This document shows, piece after piece, positions 1 to 6,538 of a stretch of 6,538 nucleotides of DNA. Position numbers and translations under genes: made by a program. Position 1 is the stretch's first letter, and every line of letters starts with the position of its first letter. The DNA is taken from NCBI GenBank assembly GCA_022865965.1, contig JALHTS010000558.1:1-6538 (forward strand). Reading direction: 5' to 3'. Source of the stretch: Ignavibacteriaceae bacterium. Its GTDB lineage: Bacteria; Bacteroidota; Ignavibacteria; Ignavibacteriales; Ignavibacteriaceae. The notes under the pieces are model-generated. The model saw only the letters and a list, made by a program, of their open reading frames with translations, ran no database searches and had not been told where the DNA came from.

Positions 1-1
1 A

Positions 2-2116
2 GACTATCTTAATAGAATACAAAATTACATTGCGAGTATTAACTTTGATTTTATTACAGGCAAAGGTTCTCTCGATGAAATTTATGGTGACAGCAAACCT
101 TTTCTGTTCAAGAAAAGCGGACAGATATTTTTATTAGTTACCGCAGTAATAATTGGTGTTCTGGGTGCTTATGGAGCGATTCTCTTTAGATATTTATATA
201 AACTTTCTCATCACCTCTTTTTTTCAACCGACAGCTACGAAACATCGATACTCCTTCAGATTCCGTGGTTGATAAGATTAATTGTGCCAGTAATAGGTGG
301 TTTATTAGTCGGTCTTATTATAACTCGAATTGCTCCTGAGGTTAAAGGTTCGGGTGTTCCGGAAGTAATGGAAGCATTTGCCACCAAAGGCGGAATCATC
401 CGGTTCAGGGTTTTTATTTCCAAAGCAATTACATCAGCAATTACAATTGGTTCCGGTGGTTCTGCCGGAAGAGAAGGTCCCATTGTTCATATCGGCGCCG
501 CAATAGGTTCTGCTATAGGTCAGGTCCTAAAGGTTAATACACGTCAACTAAGAACATTTCTTGCTTGTGGTGCAGCAGCGGGTTTATCAGCAACATTCAA
601 TGCTCCAATTGCAGGAGCAATCTTTGCAATAGAAATTATTATTGCAGACATGCGTGTTGTAAACATGCCCCCTATAATCATATCATCAGTTGTTGCTACT
701 GTTGTATCAAGATATTATCTGGGAGATTATCCCGCATTTATAGTTCCAGCTTATGATATGCTCGATGCACGTGAATTGTTCATCTATGCAGCTCTTGGAA
801 TCATAGCTGGATTAGCCTCCGTTGTTTTTATAAGATTATTTTTAAACATCCGTAAATATTTTGAAGAAGCTAAATTGCCGCCCTGGACAAAACCTGCAAT
901 TGGTGGATTGGCTGTGGGCATAATTGGAATATTTCTTCCCCAAGTATTTGGCGTTGGATATGAAGCTATAAATGATGCCGTATGGAATAACCTGGAACTT
1001 AAATTATTATTACTGCTTCTCGGTGCCAAGATGATTGCTACCGCCTTTACACTTGGTTCAGGAGGTTCGGGTGGTGTGTTTGCCCCATCTATTTATTTCG
1101 GTGCAATGCTTGGTGCTTCCACGGGAATCATAGCAAATATGCTGTTTCCTCAATGGACTGCATCTCCCGGTGCTTATGCTTTGGTTGGGATGGGTGCAAT
1201 GCTTTCAGGTGTAACTCATATGCCGATTACCGCAATACTGATGATTTTTGAATTCACAAATAATTACCTGATCATTCCTCCTTTAATGATTGCCAGTATA
1301 ATTTCGGTTTTACTATCAAACCAGATTGCAAAAAAATCTATTGAGACTGCAGTTCTTGAAAGCAAAGGAATTAATATTCATGATAAAAGAGAAGTTAATT
1401 TGCTTCGGTCAATTTTAGTAAGCAGTGTAATGGAAACGGATCCTGTTCTAATCAAACGATCTTCACCATTTTCTGAAGTCATTACAAGTTTGTTAAGCGG
1501 TAAAAGTCATTTTGCAATAGTTGTTGATGAAAAAGATTCTTACATCGGATCAGTTGAATTAAATGATATTCGTGAACATATTCTTGATACAGAATCCGTC
1601 TCTCCTACTTTAATTGCAAGCGATGTTGCAAATTCAAATATTCCATTCGTTTTACCGGAAGACAATCTTGACCTGATTATGCACATTTTTGGACAGGTGG
1701 ATAAAGATCATATTGCAGTTTGTAATAATGCACAGGAAAAGAAAGTAATTGGTATTGTTACAAAAAGTGCGGTTATAAATGCATACAATATGAGAATCTT
1801 TCAGGAAGATCTAACCGGCGGATTTAGCTCATTGCTTGATTCAGCCGATGACTCAAGGTCGATTGAAGTTTTAGGTGGAATGCACATTTGTGAAATTGAT
1901 GTACCCGTTTCCTGGATTGAAAAAACAATTAAGGAAATTGATATCCGTAAAAAATATGAACTCGAAATTTTAGTAGTTCATCATTCAGGGAGCGACTCGG
2001 AAGATAAAAGCAGCCGTCCCGGTGAGTTTCCGTCTCCATCACTGATTTTGCAGCCGGGCGACAAATTACTTGTTCTTGGTAACCCGGAAACCATAGAAAA
2101 AATTCAAAAAGCCTAA
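2..2116 (+). CDS. ClC-family chloride channel/transporter with CBS pair and TrkA-C domain (5' partial)
   Basis: Membrane protein moving chloride or other anions, probably as a homodimer in the inner membrane. The frame is open from base 2 to the TAA at 2114-2116, giving 704 visible residues. No ATG occurs before the membrane part, so the start lies upstream; an internal TTG at 269 would cut off the first membrane helix and is not the start. The family signatures are present in order (visible numbering): GSGVP at 116-120, GREGP at 156-160 with the gating glutamate E158, GGVFAP at about 358-363, and the pore tyrosine Y422 in NNYLIIP. The position of the internal proton glutamate reads isoleucine (I212, in AIEI). 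After the membrane part come a CBS pair (about 475-595) and a TrkA-C/RCK_C domain (about 629-702) containing a DIR motif and a PGDKLLVLG strand. The two cytosolic domains suggest gating by a nucleotide ligand. Family assignment is very sure; channel versus exchanger and ligand are open. Confidence 0.95.
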   Translation, partial: DYLNRIQNYIASINFDFITGKGSLDEIYGDSKPFLFKKSGQIFLLVTAVIIGVLGAYGAILFRYLYKLSHHLFFSTDSYETSILLQIPWLIRLIVPVIGGLLVGLIITRIAPEVKGSGVPEVMEAFATKGGIIRFRVFISKAITSAITIGSGGSAGREGPIVHIGAAIGSAIGQVLKVNTRQLRTFLACGAAAGLSATFNAPIAGAIFAIEIIIADMRVVNMPPIIISSVVATVVSRYYLGDYPAFIVPAYDMLDARELFIYAALGIIAGLASVVFIRLFLNIRKYFEEAKLPPWTKPAIGGLAVGIIGIFLPQVFGVGYEAINDAVWNNLELKLLLLLLGAKMIATAFTLGSGGSGGVFAPSIYFGAMLGASTGIIANMLFPQWTASPGAYALVGMGAMLSGVTHMPITAILMIFEFTNNYLIIPPLMIASIISVLLSNQIAKKSIETAVLESKGINIHDKREVNLLRSILVSSVMETDPVLIKRSSPFSEVITSLLSGKSHFAIVVDEKDSYIGSVELNDIREHILDTESVSPTLIASDVANSNIPFVLPEDNLDLIMHIFGQVDKDHIAVCNNAQEKKVIGIVTKSAVINAYNMRIFQEDLTGGFSSLLDSADDSRSIEVLGGMHICEIDVPVSWIEKTIKEIDIRKKYELEILVVHHSGSDSEDKSSRPGEFPSPSLILQPGDKLLVLGNPETIEKIQKA

Positions 2117-2262
2117 AGAACGAGATCAGGATTTTTATACATTGGAAGTAAAATTTCAAATAGCAAAATCCAAATAACGAATAATTCCCAATTAAATAAA
2201 TGTACAAACTTAAACTTTACCAAGTTTTAAAAAATAAAATTAAAGTCTTGAAGGAGTTTTAA
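2117..2262. other. Intergenic spacer, G-poor, no clear terminator or promoter
   Basis: This 146-base gap lies between the ClC stop and the symporter start. Bases 2151-2220 are strikingly strand-asymmetric: I count 3 G against 12 C in 70 bases, with loose repetition of CAAATA-like words (2157-2162, 2164-2169, 2171-2177). Transcribed from the + strand, this would be a largely unstructured leader. A 6-bp AT-only hairpin (2212-2217 with 2222-2227, loop TACC) is not followed by a T run. I found no good sigma-70 pair and no Bacteroidetes-type TTTG/TAnnTTTG promoter. The length leaves room for a promoter for the downstream operon, but none can be called. Confidence 0.5.
2251..2256 (+). promoter_or_regulatory. 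Ribosome binding site AAGGAG for the symporter gene
   Basis: AAGGAG lies six bases before the TTG at 2263, an ideal Shine-Dalgarno sequence and spacing. It decides the start, because an in-frame TAA (2260-2262) sits directly before the TTG and the next in-frame ATG is at codon 50, inside a conserved membrane segment. Confidence 0.85.
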
Positions 2263-4011
2263 TTGCAACTAATAGATTACCTGATTCTTATCATTTACTT
2301 TATTATATCAATTACCATTGCAATTATCTATTCCAAAAGAGCCGGAAAAAGTACAAATGAATTTTTTCTTTCCGGAAGGAATCTTCCGTGGTATCTTGCT
2401 GGTCTGTCAATGGTTGCTACAACATTCGCTGCTGATACTCCGCTTGCAGTAACAGAACTAGTTTCAAAAAATGGAATTGCAGGCAACTGGATATGGTGGA
2501 ATTTTGCTTTCGGTGGAATGCTTACAGTATTCTTCTTTGCAAAATTATGGCGAAGAGCAGGAATAATGACTGAAGTAGAATTTGCCGAGTTCCGTTATTC
2601 AGGAAAACCAGCAAGATTTTTAAGGGGCTTTCGTGCTCTTTATCTCGGACTTTTTATGAATGTTATTATTATGGGCTGGGTTAATAAAGCGATGGCTTCT
2701 ATCATTCACGGAATATTCGGTGTACCGGAATCAGAAGTATTACTTTATGTCTTTCTATGCATGCTTTTAGTTGCTGTGTATTCTGCTCTTTCAGGTCTAT
2801 GGGGCGTTGTTATTACAGATGTTTTCCAGTTTGTTATTGCTATGGTTGGATGTATTATTCTTGCCATTCTTGTAGTTAACTCTCCTCAAATCGGGGGAGT
2901 TCAGGGTTTACAAAATAGTTTACCAAACTTTGCTTTTAATTTTTTCCCTGAAGTCAATAGTATTGGTGAGGCAACGGGAGCGTTTGCTTTAACTATTTCT
3001 TCATTCCTTGCGTATATAGGAATTATATGGTGGGCATCCTGGTATCCCGGTGCTGAGCCCGGCGGTGGCGGTTACGTTGCACAAAGAATGATGTCTGCTA
3101 AAGATGAAAAGCATTCACTGTTTGCAACTTTATTTTTCCAGGTTGCTCATTATGCAATCAGACCATGGCCATGGATAATAGTAGGACTTTGCACATTAAT
3201 TCTTTATCCTGAACTTCAGGATGGAAATACAGGCTTAGGTTTCATTTATGCCATCAACGATTTTCTACCTGCCGGATTAAAAGGATTATTAGTTGCAGCT
3301 TTCTTTGCAGCTTATATGAGCACAATAGCAACACATCTTAATTGGGGAACATCTTATGTTATTAACGATTTTTATCAGCGGTTTGTTAATAAGGGCAAAG
3401 ATGAAAAGCATTATGTTCTTGCATCACGTTTAAGCACGGTTGGCTTAATGATTGTTTCTGTTATTGCTACTTTGTTTATTAACCGAATTTCAGGTGCGTG
3501 GGAATTTATTATGGAATGCGGCGCAGGAGTTGGATTAGTTCTTATTTTAAGATGGTTTTGGTGGAGAGTGAATGCTTGGTCTGAAATTTCTGCAATGATA
3601 ACTCCGTTTATTATTTATCCTGTACTTTTACAATTTAATGTGAAATTTCCTGACACACTTTTTATAATCGTTCCAATTACAACTTTGGTTTGGCTAACTG
3701 TTACATTTCTCACCAAGCCTGTTGATGAAAAAGTGCTGCATAGTTTCTATGAAAAAGTTCATCCCGGTGGATTTTTATGGACTAAAATTTCGTCTGCTTT
3801 ACCTCACGTTAAAAGCGACACCGGTTTTCTGAGTATGTTTCTTAACTGGATATTTGGAGTTATTTTAGTTTATTCAATTTTATTCGGAACAGGAAAATTG
3901 ATTTTCGGCGATATGATTACTGCTGTCATGTATTTTGCCGCTTCAATTGTTTCGGTATTTGTTATTTACAGAAACTTATCAAACAAAGGTTGGAAAACTG
4001 TAATTAAATAA
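2263..4011 (+). CDS. Sodium:solute symporter (SSS/SLC5 family), substrate unknown
   Basis: A 582-residue inner-membrane transporter that should use the sodium gradient to import a small solute. It starts at TTG, forced by the in-frame stop directly upstream and backed by a strong ribosome site. The N-terminus is typical of the family: a first helix at about 4-24, then EFFLSGRNLPWYLAGLSM (33-50) leading into the substrate/sodium helix around 50-66. Ser353 and Thr354 in AAYMSTIA match the sodium-site residues known from PutP and vSGLT, so sodium coupling is likely kept. Hydrophobic segments suggest 13 to 15 helices. A PGAEPGGGGYVAQRMM stretch (262-277) and a late cytosolic FYEKVHPGGFLW segment (495-506) resemble an uncharacterised SLC5 subgroup common in Bacteroidetes-like bacteria. 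The substrate (sugar, amino acid, betaine or other) cannot be read from the sequence. It is the first gene of a tight three-gene run with the HAD phosphatase and PgpH genes. Family sure, substrate unknown. Confidence 0.93.
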   Translation: MQLIDYLILIIYFIISITIAIIYSKRAGKSTNEFFLSGRNLPWYLAGLSMVATTFAADTPLAVTELVSKNGIAGNWIWWNFAFGGMLTVFFFAKLWRRAGIMTEVEFAEFRYSGKPARFLRGFRALYLGLFMNVIIMGWVNKAMASIIHGIFGVPESEVLLYVFLCMLLVAVYSALSGLWGVVITDVFQFVIAMVGCIILAILVVNSPQIGGVQGLQNSLPNFAFNFFPEVNSIGEATGAFALTISSFLAYIGIIWWASWYPGAEPGGGGYVAQRMMSAKDEKHSLFATLFFQVAHYAIRPWPWIIVGLCTLILYPELQDGNTGLGFIYAINDFLPAGLKGLLVAAFFAAYMSTIATHLNWGTSYVINDFYQRFVNKGKDEKHYVLASRLSTVGLMIVSVIATLFINRISGAWEFIMECGAGVGLVLILRWFWWRVNAWSEISAMITPFIIYPVLLQFNVKFPDTLFIIVPITTLVWLTVTFLTKPVDEKVLHSFYEKVHPGGFLWTKISSALPHVKSDTGFLSMFLNWIFGVILVYSILFGTGKLIFGDMITAVMYFAASIVSVFVIYRNLSNKGWKTVIK

Positions 4012-4012
4012 A

Positions 4013-4864
4013 ATGTTATTATCTAAAATTCTTAAAGACATAAAACTCGTCGTGTTTGATTTAGACGGTACATTACTGAGCGACGACGGAAAAATTGGCG
4101 AAGAAACAAAAAGTCTTGTAAAAGAATTGAAAAAAAAAGACGTACGATTTTCTTTCGCTTCAGGCAGACTTCATTCAGCAATTGTGAAGTTTACCGAAGA
4201 GCTGGATATAGACATGCCGGTAATTTCTCTTGATGGTGCATTGATTAAGAACAGCAGAGATAATAATGTTTTATATGAATCATTTATAAGTAAAAGTCAT
4301 GTTAAAAAATCATTAAAGTTATCCGATATGTATCTTGTTAATGTTGCTTTATGCCACGCAGATGCGATTTATTTTACTGATCAGAACTCTATTATTCCTC
4401 AAATAACGGATAAGTTCGGTGCAAGGTTTAAAGAAGTTAAATCTTATGACGAATACTTGGATAATACTCTTGAAGTATTTTTCGCAGGCGATAACAGAAG
4501 TGCAGTCACTTTTCTTAGAGATAAGATGAGTTTTCCTTTTACTTTCGGATGTTCTTCCTCTTTTTACCGTTCACACTCGAAAGAGAATATTTATTATCTT
4601 GAAATAAGAAAATCAGGTTCCACAAAAGGCAATGCATTGAAAAGACTTCTTAAGTATTTAAATTTATCTGAAAATGAAGCTGCAGTTGTTGGCGACTGGT
4701 ATAATGATATTCCGATGTTTAAAACCAACTCTTTTAAGGTTGCTGTAAATAATGCAGTTGCAGAACTTAAACGAAATGCAGACTTTGTTACTAGAAGAAC
4801 AAATAATGAAGACGCTGCCGGAGAGTTCCTCAGCCTTATCTTAAAATACAAGAAAGGGAATTAA
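4013..4864 (+). CDS. Cof-type HAD-superfamily hydrolase (HAD-IIB), probable phosphatase
   Basis: A soluble cytosolic phosphatase of 283 residues, a usual length for the Cof/HAD-IIB family. All four HAD motifs are present: VFDLDGTLL with nucleophile D16 and acid D18; SFASGR with S50; K205 in GSTKGNAL; and VVGDWYNDIPMF with D228 and D232 for magnesium. The cap domain lies between motifs II and III, the C2 arrangement; its usual NGA motif reads DGA (74-76). Family members remove phosphate from sugar phosphates, flavin precursors or similar small molecules, and the substrate cannot be predicted here. The ATG lies one base after the symporter stop and has no nearby Shine-Dalgarno sequence (the closest AAAGG, 3985-3989, is too far), so translation probably depends on ribosomes finishing the symporter. 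A run of nine A bases (4130-4138) encodes a KKK stretch. The end abuts the PgpH start. It could act on something the symporter imports, or be an unrelated passenger. Confidence 0.92.
   Translation: MLLSKILKDIKLVVFDLDGTLLSDDGKIGEETKSLVKELKKKDVRFSFASGRLHSAIVKFTEELDIDMPVISLDGALIKNSRDNNVLYESFISKSHVKKSLKLSDMYLVNVALCHADAIYFTDQNSIIPQITDKFGARFKEVKSYDEYLDNTLEVFFAGDNRSAVTFLRDKMSFPFTFGCSSSFYRSHSKENIYYLEIRKSGSTKGNALKRLLKYLNLSENEAAVVGDWYNDIPMFKTNSFKVAVNNAVAELKRNADFVTRRTNNEDAAGEFLSLILKYKKGN
4854..4859 (+). promoter_or_regulatory. Probable ribosome binding site for the PgpH gene
   Basis: AAGGGA, inside the last codons of the HAD gene, ends five bases before the ATG at 4865. It is a moderate Shine-Dalgarno match, and the stop and start codons are directly adjacent (TAAATG, 4862-4867), so reinitiation after the HAD gene probably contributes too. 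Confidence 0.55.
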
Positions 4865-6538
4865 ATGGAGGACTATTTAAACATCGATACCAAAAAAGGA
4901 ATCAAAAGAAAAATTTTAATTGGACTGACTACTATTTTTCTTATTGTAATTATGTTTCCTAAAGGTGAATCAATTGAATATGAAGTAACCGAGGGAACTA
5001 TCTGGATTCATGATGATCTTATTGCTCCATTCAGCTTTCCAATCATAAAAGATAAAACAATTTATCAGGCAGAAATAAAAGCTGCCGAGGAATCTGTTTA
5101 TCCTGTATTTATCAAAAAAGAATTACTTGGTACCGATTCAGTTCAAAAATATGCAGCTTATCTTATAAATGTTATTGACGATAATCTTCAGAAAGAAAAT
5201 GGCAATATTATTAATCCAACTTTTCTGAGTTCAAATTCTTTTAATAAATTTTTGAATATCAGGAAACGTCAAAAAGGTATGATCAGAGGAAGCGGGCCAG
5301 GACTTCAAGAAATATTTTCATCTGTTATGTCCGCGATCGAGAAAGTTGAAAAAATCGGAATACTCAGTGTCAACAGCGATGTAAAGCTAAAAGACAGTAT
5401 TGCTATCAGGCAGGGAAATATTGATAGGATTGAACCGATAAGTAACTATTTAACAGCTGATATGGCAAGAAGAGAAGTTAGAAACAATATAAGCAGTTTT
5501 AATTTTAATACAGAAATTGAAAATACGGTTTTAGAGTACGCAATGCGTTTTGTCTTTCCTAATCTTATTTTCGATAGTGAGTTGACAAATATAGAAGTAG
5601 AGCAGGCAAAAAATAATATTTCAAAGTATTCTGGCATTGTTAATGAAAATGAAAGAATTATTGCAAAGCACGATAGAATAACCAAACAAGCTATACTGAT
5701 AATTGAATCGTTTAAAGAAGCAAAGGGTGATACAATCGGGCAGGTTGGAATGCTGCTTCAAGCTCTCGGTAAGTTTATTCATATCGGATTGCTGATAGGC
5801 TTGCTTACACTCTATCTCTATTTTTTCCGAAAAAAGATATTTTACGATAACACTAAAATAGTTCTCATTGCAATAGTATTTATCTTTGTTTCGTTCGTTA
5901 CATTCTTGCTCAGTCAGATTTCAGTAGAAGCCCCGATTCATTTTCTGATTTTCGTTCCCGCCGCATCAATGATATTTACAATTGCATTTGATTCAAGAGT
6001 AGGATTTTACACAACTGTTATTCTAACTCTTATAACAGGTGCACTGCGTGGTAATGATTACACTTTTATGGCGATGAATTTTATTGCCGGCGGAATTTCA
6101 GTTTATACGGTTCGAGACATAAAAAACAGAACACAAATATTCCGTTCGTTTTTATATATTCTTTTTGGTTACTTTGCCTCAATTCTTGCATTCGGACTTG
6201 AAAGATTTGCCCCTGTAGATACAATGCTCATTGAACTTGCTTTTGCGGGATCGAATGCGCTCATCAGTCCTGTACTCACATATGGTTTATTAATATTCTT
6301 CGAAAGAATTTTTAAGATAACAACAGATCTTACTTTACTGGAACTTTCTAATTTCGACAGACCGATACTAAAAGAACTTACAAGAAAAGCACCCGGCACT
6401 TTTAATCATTCTCTTATTATGGGAAATCTTGCTGAAGCTGCTGCCGAAAAGATTGGAGCCAATCCGCTTCTGGCCAGAGTTGGTGCTTATTATCACGATA
6501 TAGGAAAAACAATTACTCCTTTGGGATTTGTCGAGAAT
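4865..6538 (+). CDS. pgpH: PgpH-type 7TM-HD phosphohydrolase, likely cyclic di-AMP phosphodiesterase (3' partial)
   Basis: A membrane-anchored metal-dependent phosphohydrolase; characterised members (Listeria PgpH) hydrolyse cyclic di-AMP to pApA. The window holds the first 558 residues with no stop, so the rest of the HD domain is beyond the edge. Order of parts: one membrane helix (about 17-31); a large extracytoplasmic 7TMR-HDED domain (about 35-298) opening with the family hallmark [14 protein letters not shown] (47-60); a block of about seven membrane helices (303-480); a short linker; and the start of the cytosolic HD domain with [19 protein letters not shown] (498-516) and YYHDIGK (543-549). 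H515, H544 and D545 are visible metal ligands, so the visible part looks catalytically intact. ATG 4865 directly follows the HAD stop, and a first helix preceded by lysines and an arginine fits this start. The outer domain is thought to sense an unknown signal. Domain assignment is sure; cyclic di-AMP as substrate is by homology. A role in osmotic or potassium balance would fit the neighbouring transporters. Confidence 0.93.
   Translation, partial: MEDYLNIDTKKGIKRKILIGLTTIFLIVIMFPKGESIEYEVTEGTIWIHDDLIAPFSFPIIKDKTIYQAEIKAAEESVYPVFIKKELLGTDSVQKYAAYLINVIDDNLQKENGNIINPTFLSSNSFNKFLNIRKRQKGMIRGSGPGLQEIFSSVMSAIEKVEKIGILSVNSDVKLKDSIAIRQGNIDRIEPISNYLTADMARREVRNNISSFNFNTEIENTVLEYAMRFVFPNLIFDSELTNIEVEQAKNNISKYSGIVNENERIIAKHDRITKQAILIIESFKEAKGDTIGQVGMLLQALGKFIHIGLLIGLLTLYLYFFRKKIFYDNTKIVLIAIVFIFVSFVTFLLSQISVEAPIHFLIFVPAASMIFTIAFDSRVGFYTTVILTLITGALRGNDYTFMAMNFIAGGISVYTVRDIKNRTQIFRSFLYILFGYFASILAFGLERFAPVDTMLIELAFAGSNALISPVLTYGLLIFFERIFKITTDLTLLELSNFDRPILKELTRKAPGTFNHSLIMGNLAEAAAEKIGANPLLARVGAYYHDIGKTITPLGFVEN

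Noticed and set aside
269..271. TTG at 269 as the start of the ClC protein
   Set aside because: The same frame is open back to base 2 and encodes a cytosolic N-terminus and the first membrane helix typical of ClC proteins, so the true start is upstream of the window.
2142..2185. Sigma-70-like promoter (TTGGAA or TTTCAA with a downstream AT-rich box)
   Set aside because: No -10 box at proper spacing came near TATAAT, and such AT-rich DNA gives many chance matches.
1929..2207. 92-codon open frame on the minus strand across the end of the ClC gene and the spacer
   Set aside because: It overlaps a well-supported gene on the other strand, has no recognisable domain, and looks like a shadow of AT-rich coding sequence.
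2212..2227. Hairpin AAACTT-TACC-AAGTTT as a transcription terminator after the ClC gene
   Set aside because: The stem is only six AT-rich base pairs with two G/C pairs, and the following bases are mostly A rather than a T run, so it is not a credible intrinsic terminator on the + strand.
5446..5685. Minus-strand open frame inside the PgpH outer domain
   Set aside because: The + strand here encodes the continuous 7TMR-HDED domain of a recognised protein; the opposite frame is a shadow with no ribosome site or domain of note.

Overview
The window is a densely coding, AT-rich stretch of bacterial chromosome with all four recognisable genes on the + strand. Organism (inference): a free-living member of the Bacteroidetes/Chlorobi/Ignavibacteria assemblage is the best guess. 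The basis is the AT-rich codon use, the style of the solute:sodium symporter, and a PgpH-type protein of the kind common in that group. The clear AAGGAG ribosome site before one gene fits Ignavibacteria-like lineages somewhat better than classical Bacteroidetes. I hold the phylum only weakly. No mobile element, CRISPR array, tRNA, rRNA or riboswitch is visible.

Layout. Bases 2-2116 hold the 3' part of a ClC-family anion channel/transporter gene whose start lies upstream. It carries a cytosolic C-terminus with two CBS repeats and a TrkA-C (RCK_C) domain. Bases 2117-2262 are a G-poor spacer with no convincing terminator or promoter, ending in a strong ribosome site. Bases 2263-4011 encode a sodium:solute symporter (SSS/SLC5 family) that must start at TTG. 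One base later, 4013-4864 encodes a Cof-type HAD phosphatase. With no gap after its stop codon, 4865-6538 encodes the first 558 residues of a PgpH-type membrane HD phosphohydrolase, a family whose characterised members hydrolyse cyclic di-AMP. That gene runs off the window.

How the genes may work together. The last three genes are almost certainly one translationally coupled operon; the ClC gene may or may not be transcribed with them. Cyclic di-AMP is a known regulator of potassium and osmolyte balance, and both CBS and RCK_C domains are known c-di-AMP receptors in other transporters. A ClC with CBS plus RCK_C domains, a sodium symporter and a c-di-AMP phosphodiesterase side by side therefore suggest an ion/osmolyte homeostasis neighbourhood. 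This is inference from gene order and domain content. Each gene belongs to a known family, and I see no sign of a wholly new system.
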